From: Bacteroidales bacterium
Lineage (GTDB): Bacteria; Bacteroidota; Bacteroidia; Bacteroidales; F082
DNA length: 64,000 bases
NCBI GenBank assembly: GCA_021647205.1
Contig: JAKIVD010000003.1
Span: 62,001 to 126,000, forward strand
Direction of reading: 5' to 3'
Shown here: piece after piece, positions 41,719-48,567 of the stretch
How positions within the stretch are numbered: position 1 is the first letter of the stretch
How the letters are laid out: each line of letters opens with the position of its first letter
Made by a program: the position numbers and the translations under genes
The notes under the pieces: model-generated
The model's input: only the letters and a program-made list of their open reading frames with translations
Databases searched by the model: none
What the model was told of the DNA's origin: nothing

Positions 41719-42724
41719 ATTTAGCTGGTACGATGCCGCTTCCCTCGATGCGGCACAAAAGGAAGTCAATGCCACCGTTTCGGAAACCCTTCAGCCCGGC
41801 ACGGCTGACGATGCCGTTGTTTACAAAGCGGCGGGGATTGACCTGCTGGACCTGATGAAGGAAGGCTTGTCGCGGCCTTCAAAACTGGTGGGCATCAAAA
41901 ATCTTCCCGGCCTTGACAAGCTGGCTTTTGACAGCGAAGCGGGCATGATGCTGGGCGCCAACCTGACGCTGGCGCGCATGGCGGAAAACAGTGCAATCAA
42001 AGAAAACTACACGGCCCTGCACCAGGCTGCATCGCAAACAGCCACGCCGCACGTACGGAACATGGCCACGCTGGGGGGCAACCTGGCGCAACGCACCCGC
42101 TGCTGGTATTTCAGGGCCATCGAGCACCACTGTTTCCGCAAAGGCTCGACAACCTGCTTTGCCCACACCGGCGAGAACGAGAACCACGCCATCCTTGGCT
42201 ACGGCTACTGTGTGAGTGTGCACGCTTCGTCACTGGCCACCGTCCTCACGGCCTTTGATGCCATGGTGGAGATCAGGACGGCGCAGCAGGCGCTGAAAGT
42301 TGTTCCGATGAAAGATTTTTTTGTGTTGCCCACGGTTGACCGGACGCGGGAAACCATCCTGGAAGCCGGCGAGCTGATTGAAAAAATTCTGCTTCCCGCC
42401 CCCGGGAAAAATACGCTGAGTCATTACCTGAAAACAGGATCGCGCAAGTCGCAGGACTGGCCCATGGCCGAGGTGGCCGTTGTGGCGGAGCTTTCCGGGA
42501 AAAAATGCAGGAAGGCAACCATTGTGCTGGGCGCCGCCGCACCCGTTCCCTTCGTTTCGGAAGCCGCCATGGATGCCATCAGAGACAAGGTCATCAACGA
42601 AAGCACGGCAACGGCTGCCGCCAAAGCCGCCATGCAAAATGCCGTCCCCCTTTCGCAGAATGCTTACAAGATCACCGTTTTTGAAACACTCATCAAAAGG
42701 GCGCTGCTGGAATTGGTTGCATAA
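41711..42724 (+). CDS. molybdenum hydroxylase medium FAD subunit with extra 4-Cys insert (PaoB-like)
   Basis: A 337-residue FAD-binding subunit. ATPHVRNMATLGGNLAQRT (about 111-129) is the FAD motif. Between it and the rest lies an insert with Cys131, Cys141 and Cys149, then Cys167. Such an insert holds a [4Fe-4S] cluster in E. coli PaoB and in 4-hydroxybenzoyl-CoA reductase. With the Tat-tagged small subunit this points to a periplasmic aldehyde oxidoreductase of PaoABC type. Gene order is small-large-medium, unlike E. coli. No XdhC/PaoD chaperone gene follows. Confidence 0.9.
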   Translation: MNKFSWYDAASLDAAQKEVNATVSETLQPGTADDAVVYKAAGIDLLDLMKEGLSRPSKLVGIKNLPGLDKLAFDSEAGMMLGANLTLARMAENSAIKENYTALHQAASQTATPHVRNMATLGGNLAQRTRCWYFRAIEHHCFRKGSTTCFAHTGENENHAILGYGYCVSVHASSLATVLTAFDAMVEIRTAQQALKVVPMKDFFVLPTVDRTRETILEAGELIEKILLPAPGKNTLSHYLKTGSRKSQDWPMAEVAVVAELSGKKCRKATIVLGAAAPVPFVSEAAMDAIRDKVINESTATAAAKAAMQNAVPLSQNAYKITVFETLIKRALLELVA

Positions 42725-42815
42725 AGGTCTATCCTGCAGGACAGTTTGTGTGCTTCCAATTTAGGCTCTGCTTTATTTTTCTGGCAAAATTAAACCGGAT
42801 TTGTCAGTAGTGTGT

Positions 42816-42960
42816 TGTCCTGAAATAGGCTGGTACTTTTTCAAAAGAAAAAGGAGATCAATTTATAAGCAATTACAAAGATTCCTGAGAAGGACAAATG
42901 GAAAAACAGGTACAGTTAGGCCTTTAAGACCAAATTTGCTGAGAAGGGCTAGACCAGACC
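42816..42960. mobile_element. possible relic of an insertion sequence end
   Basis: The space before the purC end holds TGTCCTGAAATAGGCTGGTA, like an IS3/IS481-type terminal sequence. An AAGGAG ribosome site (42851) follows, and eight bases on, ATA-AGC-AAT-TAC-AAA-GAT, which would be an ATG-initiated MSNYKD... frame if the first codon were intact. The frame then meets a stop. Shine-Dalgarno sites are rare here, which fits a foreign piece. I have only memory of IS ends to support this. Confidence 0.3.
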
Positions 42961-42961
42961 T

Positions 42962-43903
42962 TTACCTTAAAAACTGCTTAATGTTTCTTTCAATCCGTTC
43001 CAGTACACCTTCGGTGGGAACGCGCTTGAATTTTTCTCCGGTTACCTGTTCGTAAAGTTCAATATAACGCTCCGAAATACTGGTAATCACTTCATCAGTC
43101 ATTTCAGGGACCTGCTGCCCTTCCTGACCCTGGAACCCGTTCTCCATCAGCCATTCACGGACGAATTCTTTGGAGAGTTGTTTTTGAGCTTCCCCTTTGT
43201 CAAAACGTTCCTGGTATTTGTCGGCATAAAAATAGCGGGATGAATCGGGGGTGTGGATTTCATCAATCAGGTATATCTGGTCGCCGATTTTACCAAATTC
43301 ATATTTGGTATCCACCAGGATAAGCCCTTTGTCGGCAGCGATTTTTGTGCCCCTTTCAAAAAGTCTGCGTGTGTAATCTTCCAGTTTGGCATAGTCTTCA
43401 GGAGTTACCAAACCCTGACGGATAATCTCCTCTTTGGAGATGTCTTCGTCGTGGCCTTCGGTGGCTTTGGTCGTCGGGGTAACAATGGGCTCCGGGAAGC
43501 GTTGGTGTTCCTTCAAACCGTCTGCAACGGGAACGCCACAGATTTCACGGGCGCCTTTTTTGTAGGTCCGCCACGAGCTGCCGGTCAGGTAGCCGCGGAT
43601 GATCATTTCCACGGGAAAAGGCGCGCAATAATGCCCGACGGTAACCATGGGGTCGGGGCTGGCGGTTTTCCAGTTGGGAACAATATCGGCCGTTGCATCC
43701 AGAAATTTTTCGGCAATCTGGTTGAGTACCTGCCCCTTGTAAGGGATGCCCCTGGGCAACACCACATCGAATGCCGATATGCGGTCGGTGGCGATCATCA
43801 CCAGCAGTTGGTTGTCAATATTGTACACATCGCGTACTTTTCCGTGGTAAACATTTGTCTGTTTGGGGAAATGGAAGTCGGTCTTGATAATGGCTTCGTT
43901 CAT
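42962..43903 (-). CDS. purC: phosphoribosylaminoimidazole-succinocarboxamide synthase
   Basis: A 313-residue SAICAR synthase of purine synthesis, joining CAIR and aspartate with [12 protein letters not shown] (about 22), [19 protein letters not shown] (about 40-58), [15 protein letters not shown] (about 97), LVDTKYEFG (about 190) and [13 protein letters not shown] (about 206) are all intact. It is downstream of phoH by 12 bp and likely cotranscribed. Confidence 0.96.
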   Translation of the reverse strand: MNEAIIKTDFHFPKQTNVYHGKVRDVYNIDNQLLVMIATDRISAFDVVLPRGIPYKGQVLNQIAEKFLDATADIVPNWKTASPDPMVTVGHYCAPFPVEMIIRGYLTGSSWRTYKKGAREICGVPVADGLKEHQRFPEPIVTPTTKATEGHDEDISKEEIIRQGLVTPEDYAKLEDYTRRLFERGTKIAADKGLILVDTKYEFGKIGDQIYLIDEIHTPDSSRYFYADKYQERFDKGEAQKQLSKEFVREWLMENGFQGQEGQQVPEMTDEVITSISERYIELYEQVTGEKFKRVPTEGVLERIERNIKQFLR

Positions 43904-43915
43904 GATTTACAAAAT

Positions 43916-44857
43916 TTATTTAAGGTTGTTATACGCGTCAATAATTCTTGTTACCAGTTTGTGCCTCACCACATCCCTGCCGTCGAGGTACACAAAGCTG
44001 ACACCTTTGATATTTTTCAGTATTTGTTCGGTTTGTAGCAGTCCCGATAGTGTTTTTTTGGGGAGGTCAATCTGCGTAATATCGCCGGTTACAATAAATT
44101 TGGAGGATTTTCCCATGCGGGTCAGAAACATTTTCAACTGGCTTTCGGAAGCATTTTGGGCTTCATCCAAAATAGCATAAGCGTTGCCCAAAGTCCGGCC
44201 ACGCATAAAAGCCAAAGGGGCAATCTCGATGGTTCCGTCTTCAAGATAGGCCAGGAACTTTTGCATAGGCAACATATCCCGCAAGGCATCGTAAAGCGGT
44301 TGCAAATAGGGGTCCATTTTCTCTTTCAGGTCGCCGGGCAGAAACCCGAGGCTTTCACCAGCTTCGATGGCGGGACGGGTGAGGATAATCCTTTTGACTT
44401 CTTTGTTCTTCAGTGCCCGTACGGCGAGGGCGACGGCGGTGTAAGTTTTTCCTGTTCCGGCTGGCCCGATGGCAAAAAGCAAATCGTTCTCTGCACTCAT
44501 TTCCACCATCTTTTTTTGGTTCACCGTTAGTGCTTTGATGAGTTTTCCGTGTCGTCCATAAACCAAAACGTCTTCGCCTTTGCGGCTTTGTTGACCGTTC
44601 TTCTCGTCTTCCCCCATGATTTGTGTCACCACATCTTCATTGATCTTCCCAAACCTGTCGAAGTGGAGCAGCAACAAATCAAACCGCTTCTCAAAGTCAA
44701 TAACTTCTTTCTTTTCACCAATGAGTTTTATCATTTCCCCCCGTGCCACAATCTTAAGCTTGGGAAACAATTCCTTAATTTCATTCAGGTATTTATCACC
44801 GGGGCCATAAATGTCCAGCGGGCTTCCTGTATCCAGTCTTAAAATTGATTCGCTCAT
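43916..44857 (-). CDS. phoH: PhoH-family ATPase
   Basis: A 313-residue PhoH-like protein with an N-terminal KH-like part and a P-loop ATPase domain. Walker A is IGPAGTGKTYTA (about 132-143), TRPAIEAGESLGFLPGDL (about 162-179) is the PhoH signature, and Walker B is AILDEAQNA (about 230). VTGDITQIDLP follows. The role is thought to be in RNA metabolism with YbeY, by family knowledge. It precedes purC by 12 bp. Confidence 0.94.
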   Translation of the reverse strand: MSESILRLDTGSPLDIYGPGDKYLNEIKELFPKLKIVARGEMIKLIGEKKEVIDFEKRFDLLLLHFDRFGKINEDVVTQIMGEDEKNGQQSRKGEDVLVYGRHGKLIKALTVNQKKMVEMSAENDLLFAIGPAGTGKTYTAVALAVRALKNKEVKRIILTRPAIEAGESLGFLPGDLKEKMDPYLQPLYDALRDMLPMQKFLAYLEDGTIEIAPLAFMRGRTLGNAYAILDEAQNASESQLKMFLTRMGKSSKFIVTGDITQIDLPKKTLSGLLQTEQILKNIKGVSFVYLDGRDVVRHKLVTRIIDAYNNLK

Positions 44858-44927
44858 TAAAAAAGAAGGTTAGTTTGAAAATTTAATGATTTGAAAGTTT
44901 GAAAGTTTGGTAATGAAAACCAGTTTT

Positions 44928-44935
44928 CAAAAATA
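44928..44935 (-). promoter_or_regulatory. -7 box upstream of phoH-purC
   Basis: The minus strand reads TATTTTTG, exact TAnnTTTG, 71 bases before the phoH ATG. It lies back to back with the box at 44970 on the plus strand. Confidence 0.4.
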
Positions 44936-44969
44936 TTAAAAATAAGTCCGTAAATAGGAACAAAAGGAT

Positions 44970-44977
44970 TAATTTTG
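44970..44977 (+). promoter_or_regulatory. -7 box of the SAM hydroxide adenosyltransferase gene
   Basis: TAATTTTG, exact TAnnTTTG, 56 bases before the ATG at 45034. No clear -33 element. Confidence 0.45.
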
Positions 44978-45033
44978 GTTTTTCGGAAGTGGACGGAATG
45001 GAGTTGACAACCTATTAAAAATCAGACATTCGG

Positions 45034-45825
45034 ATGGCAATCATTACTTTGATCAGCGACTGGGGCGACAGTGATTATTATACAGCAGTTGTTAAAGGGA
45101 GCATTTACAAGCAGATGCCGGATGTTCAGATTGTGGACATTACCCATAATATCAAGGCATTTCAAATATCTCAGGCCGCCTACGTTTTGAGAAATACTTT
45201 TCCTGATTTTCCTGACGGGACGGTACATATTATCGGGGTGAACTCGGAGGAATCCATGGATCAGCCGCATACGGTTGCTTTTTACAAGGAACAATATTTC
45301 ATTGGTACTGATAATGGGATTTTTTCGCTTCTTTTTGATGGTGAACCCGACAAAGTGATTGAGCTTGACATCCCTCAGGAAGCAGAGAGTTTCACTTTCT
45401 CAAGTCGTGACCGTTTTGCAAAAGCTGCGGTTCACCTTGCCGCTGGCGGAAAACTGGGGGAACTGGGGACGAAAAGGGATATGGTTAACCGCTGTATTGA
45501 CTTCAAACCGATTCGCGAAAAAAACAGGATCCGTGGTGTTATAATGCATGTTGATCCTTACCACAACCTCGTGACCAATATTTCAAAAGCCATGTTTAAT
45601 GGGATGGTTAAAAAACAATCTTTTCGGATATCCCTCAGGGGTGATAGCGTCAGCAGGATATGTGCGTCGTACGGTGATGTTTCTCCGGGAAACCTGGTGG
45701 CACTTTTTTCAAGCAACGGCATGCTCGAAATTGCCTTGAACGAGGGAGCGGCTGCACTTTTACTCGGGCTTAAAGAAGGCGATGCGATTATTGTTGAGGT
45801 GGGGGAGGCGGATGTCCATCTTTAG
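45034..45825 (+). CDS. S-adenosylmethionine hydroxide adenosyltransferase (DUF62)
   Basis: A 263-residue enzyme related to fluorinase/chlorinase. ITLISDWGDSDYYTAVVKG (about 4-22), VDITHNIKAF (about 34), AAYVLRNTFPDFPDGTVHI (about 47-65) and the FIGTDNGIFSLLF segment (about 89) mark the family. Its members split SAM with hydroxide into adenosine and methionine. The physiological role is unclear. It ends 4 bases into the convergent PAP2 gene. Confidence 0.9.
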   Translation: MAIITLISDWGDSDYYTAVVKGSIYKQMPDVQIVDITHNIKAFQISQAAYVLRNTFPDFPDGTVHIIGVNSEESMDQPHTVAFYKEQYFIGTDNGIFSLLFDGEPDKVIELDIPQEAESFTFSSRDRFAKAAVHLAAGGKLGELGTKRDMVNRCIDFKPIREKNRIRGVIMHVDPYHNLVTNISKAMFNGMVKKQSFRISLRGDSVSRICASYGDVSPGNLVALFSSNGMLEIALNEGAAALLLGLKEGDAIIVEVGEADVHL

Positions 45826-46397
45826 GTCTCAGTACCTAATCTCCAGTCTTCAGTCTCCCTGAAAACAAGATAAAGTAGCCAACCAATGAGCAGGCCCAAA
45901 ACGGCTCCAGCAATTACATCACCGGGGTAGTGGACACCAAGATAAACTCTTGAATAAGCAATCAGTAGTCCCCAAAACAGCAGAGCTGGGGGCAGCCATT
46001 TGTGAACCTTGTGCAACAACAGGCTGATAAAACCTGCCAGGGCAAAGCTGTTTGCGGCATGTGACGAGACAAAACCATACTGCCCGCCGCATCCTGTTAC
46101 GGTGTGTGCCAGCAGTTTTACTTCTTCGTTGTGACAGGGCCTTAAACGCTGGAATATATTTTTAAAAGCGTGCACCGAGAGCTGGTCTGCAGCAAGGATG
46201 ATCAATCCGATAAAAACCAGCACCAGCCAGCTTTTCCATTTGTATTGCCTGACAATCAGATAAAGAAGCAGGATGTAAAGGGGCAACCATGATAATTTGC
46301 CGCTGGCAAAAACCATGAGGGCATCGAAAAACGGATTGTGCCACCCATTGATTAGCAAGAACAATTCAGTGTCGATGGTATTTAAATAGTCAATCAT
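45822..46397 (-). CDS. PAP2-family membrane phosphatase
   Basis: A 191-residue protein with five or six helices and the three-part PAP2 site: KNIFQRLRPC (about 74-83), GFVSSHAANSFALAG (about 103-117) and SRVYLGVHYPGDVIAG (about 149-164). It would remove phosphate from lipid phosphates such as undecaprenyl pyrophosphate or lipid A at the inner membrane. The substrate is not shown. It overlaps the DUF62 gene end by 4 bases, tail to tail. Confidence 0.92.
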   Translation of the reverse strand: MIDYLNTIDTELFLLINGWHNPFFDALMVFASGKLSWLPLYILLLYLIVRQYKWKSWLVLVFIGLIILAADQLSVHAFKNIFQRLRPCHNEEVKLLAHTVTGCGGQYGFVSSHAANSFALAGFISLLLHKVHKWLPPALLFWGLLIAYSRVYLGVHYPGDVIAGAVLGLLIGWLLYLVFRETEDWRLGTET

Positions 46398-46457
46398 GAA
46401 TTTAAGGTTCTCCTTGGTGCAGTACGGGCGCCCATCGAAACAGATAAGCCTGCCATA

Positions 46458-47084
46458 TTAGTTCAACATCTCAATAGCCCGGGTTTTCATTTCGGTGTAA
46501 GTGATGTTGTAAGGATCGCGCTGAATGAGCAGGTTAGTATATTTTAAAGCTTTTTTTCCATGTCCTTTTTCCAGTGCTTTTTTTGCTTTCTTCAGGTAGT
46601 AATTATCATCGTTGCAGGCATGTCCGGGCATTTCCCCCTCACAAATAAAGAGGGCATCTTCCATATTTGTTTGCGTTCCTTTGACGATAAACTGGATGGG
46701 TATCTCGAAGCGGGAGTATTTTTCGTCAACACATTTGTTCCATTCGCCGCGTGTTGACCTGAAAAACCTTGTTAATTCATCGTTGGTGCCATACCCCAGC
46801 GAAGTTTTCATTTTTATTTCTTTTGGGATGCCTTCACAGTCAACCACCAGCGAAACCACAACAATACCCATGATGCAGTTCATCCTGGCAAGTTCCGGGT
46901 AAGAGACTGTCTTGTTGAACTTTTTCTCGAAACTGTAAAATCCCCCCTTGTAACGGTAATCTAATTGTTTTTTCAGGTTGGCTTTCCGGCTGGCAGCCGG
47001 AGTATCTGCTTCCTGGGCAATAGCAATGCCATTTAGGAAAAAAACAAAAACTGCCAGGCTCAGGGATTTCCATTTCATGTTCAT
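46458..47084 (-). CDS. secreted TonB-C-like/TPR protein
   Basis: A 208-residue protein with a signal peptide (about 1-23, ...AIAQ). The middle (about 58-140) follows the pattern of a TonB C-terminal domain: VSYPELARMNCIMGIVVVSL, then CEGIPKEIKM, then GEWNKC with three Cys. The end has a short helical repeat (LKKAKKALEKGHGKKALKY, about 165-183), like a TPR. There is no membrane anchor or proline-rich linker, so it is not a standard TonB. Function unknown. Confidence 0.7.
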   Translation of the reverse strand: MNMKWKSLSLAVFVFFLNGIAIAQEADTPAASRKANLKKQLDYRYKGGFYSFEKKFNKTVSYPELARMNCIMGIVVVSLVVDCEGIPKEIKMKTSLGYGTNDELTRFFRSTRGEWNKCVDEKYSRFEIPIQFIVKGTQTNMEDALFICEGEMPGHACNDDNYYLKKAKKALEKGHGKKALKYTNLLIQRDPYNITYTEMKTRAIEMLN

Positions 47085-47117
47085 GCTGTTTTTCAGGGTA
47101 AATGCAGTTGGTTGTTC

Positions 47118-47492
47118 TCAAATATCTTCACCTGAGGTTTCGATGGAACGGCTTCTCATTTCAAGGTTTTTCTTTATCTCTTCAAGTAAGGATTTTGTTC
47201 GTTTGAGGGTGTTGATAACTTCCAGTTTGCTTATTTCTTTGTTTTCTTTTTTGTTCTGCAGGTAGTCTTTCGCCCCCTGGATGGTCAGTCCCTTTTCTTT
47301 GATCAGGTGATAAACTATCTGGAAATTATCAATGTCTTTTCTTTTGTAATAGCGTGTTCCTTTCTCGCTTTTTTTAGGTCTGATAAAATCAAACTCCTGC
47401 TCCCAATAGCGAATAAGTGAAGTGTTAACTTTAAAAAGGCCGGCAACTTCTCCAATTTTGTAATACAGTTTCTCAGGCATGGTTTGCGACAA
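47118..47492 (-). CDS. MerR-family transcriptional regulator
   Basis: A 124-residue protein. YYKIGEVAGLFKVNTSLIRYW (about 10-30, in segments), EQEFDFIRPKKSEKGTRYY and DIDNFQIVYHLIKEKGLTI (about 53-71) form a full MerR winged helix with the dimer helix after it. No effector domain or Cys metal site is present, so the signal is unknown. It starts 5 bases after the M23 peptidase stop, so the two are one operon. Confidence 0.9.
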   Translation of the reverse strand: MSQTMPEKLYYKIGEVAGLFKVNTSLIRYWEQEFDFIRPKKSEKGTRYYKRKDIDNFQIVYHLIKEKGLTIQGAKDYLQNKKENKEISKLEVINTLKRTKSLLEEIKKNLEMRSRSIETSGEDI

Positions 47493-47497
47493 TAAAG

Positions 47498-48469
47498 CTA
47501 GTCAAGTGATTGGTTGGGGAGTTTTGACAATTCCAGCAAAGTCTCGTATTCATCAGGTGTAAGGTCATTGAAAAAGTAGTAAATGGGATTCACTGTCCGT
47601 TTGTTTTTGCGGACTTCGTAGTGCAGGTGGGGGGCTGTCGATTTTCCGGTATTGCCCACCGTCGCAATAATCTGGCCGCGTTTGACCTTTTCCCCTTTTT
47701 TCACTTTAAACTCCTTTACATGAGCATAAAAAGTCTGATAGCCGTAGCCGTGATCAATTTCGATGGTGTTGCCGTAACCTCTTTTCGATCGTCTTGTTTT
47801 GATAACAACGCCTGTACCCGTCGAGTAAATAGGTGTGCCCTGTGGCGCAGAGAAATCTACGCCGGCATGAAACTTTTTCACCTTGTAGATGGGGTCGGGG
47901 CGGTAACCGTAGGATGAGGAAAACCGCTTCAGGTCCACATTGCTAACCGGTTGAATGGCCGGGATGCTTGCCAGCATTTTTTCCTTGTTGCGTGCCATTT
48001 CAAAAACCTCGTCGAAGGATTTCGACTGGACATAAACCTGACTGGCAATCCTGTCGAGTTTTTTGGTGGTAAGTATCAGGAGTTCCGAATTGGAGTAACC
48101 TTCCAGTTTGGCATAGCGGTCAATGCCACCGTAACCAGCCTGCCGGATGGATTTTGAAATGGGATCGGCTTCAAAAATCACACGGTAAATATTGTCATCT
48201 TTGTCAGCGAGTTCGTCCATTACTATCTGCAGGTGGTCGAGCCGGTCATTCAGTATCTGAAACTGTAGTTCGTATTGGGCAATTTCACGCTCCATCACCC
48301 TTTCTTTGGGTGAGCCGAGAAAAGTGTAAGCCAAAAAAATCAACACCACAGAAAAAGACATGGTGCTTATCAAAAACAAGAAAAAGCGGAATATCTTTTG
48401 TCCAATCGTCCGCCTGTGTTCCTCGTAAGCAAGGGTCTTGGTATTAAAGGTGTATCTGGTTCGGGCCAT
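47498..48469 (-). CDS. M23-family peptidase (LytM-type), membrane-anchored
   Basis: A 323-residue protein with a basic cytoplasmic start, one membrane helix (about 28-50), a coiled coil (about 60-90) and a C-terminal M23 zinc endopeptidase domain. FHAGVDFSAPQGTPIYSTG (about 201-219) gives the first His/Asp ligands and TAPHLHYEVRKN (about 280-291) the HxH. The catalytic set looks complete, so it may cut or activate cutting of peptidoglycan cross-links. It has its own promoter box and is divergent from alaS. Confidence 0.92.
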   Translation of the reverse strand: MARTRYTFNTKTLAYEEHRRTIGQKIFRFFLFLISTMSFSVVLIFLAYTFLGSPKERVMEREIAQYELQFQILNDRLDHLQIVMDELADKDDNIYRVIFEADPISKSIRQAGYGGIDRYAKLEGYSNSELLILTTKKLDRIASQVYVQSKSFDEVFEMARNKEKMLASIPAIQPVSNVDLKRFSSSYGYRPDPIYKVKKFHAGVDFSAPQGTPIYSTGTGVVIKTRRSKRGYGNTIEIDHGYGYQTFYAHVKEFKVKKGEKVKRGQIIATVGNTGKSTAPHLHYEVRKNKRTVNPIYYFFNDLTPDEYETLLELSKLPNQSLD

Positions 48470-48491
48470 TTTAAACGAATAAATCGCATGG

Positions 48492-48499
48492 CAAAAGTA
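48492..48499 (-). promoter_or_regulatory. -7 box of the M23 peptidase gene
   Basis: The minus strand reads TACTTTTG, exact TAnnTTTG, 22 bases before the ATG at 48469. It lies 10 bases from the opposite-facing alaS box. Confidence 0.6.
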
Positions 48500-48509
48500 A
48501 TTAAATCCC

Positions 48510-48517
48510 TAAATTTG
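48510..48517 (+). promoter_or_regulatory. -7 box of alaS
   Basis: TAAATTTG followed by CAGG, exact TAnnTTTG, 50 bases before the alaS ATG. The -33 region of this promoter would fall on the -7/start region of the divergent M23 promoter. Confidence 0.6.
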
Positions 48518-48567
48518 CAGGCCTTAAGCCTTGATTTTATCAACACGCCCCAGTTAATAAGCTGAAT

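Noticed and set aside
42801-43055. 84-residue Arg-rich frame at the purC end
   Set aside because: It overlaps purC on the other strand and has the composition of a chance frame; the region is better read as a possible IS relic.
44882-44910. GTTTGAAA repeated about three times before phoH
   Set aside because: Too few copies to separate from AT-rich chance sequence.
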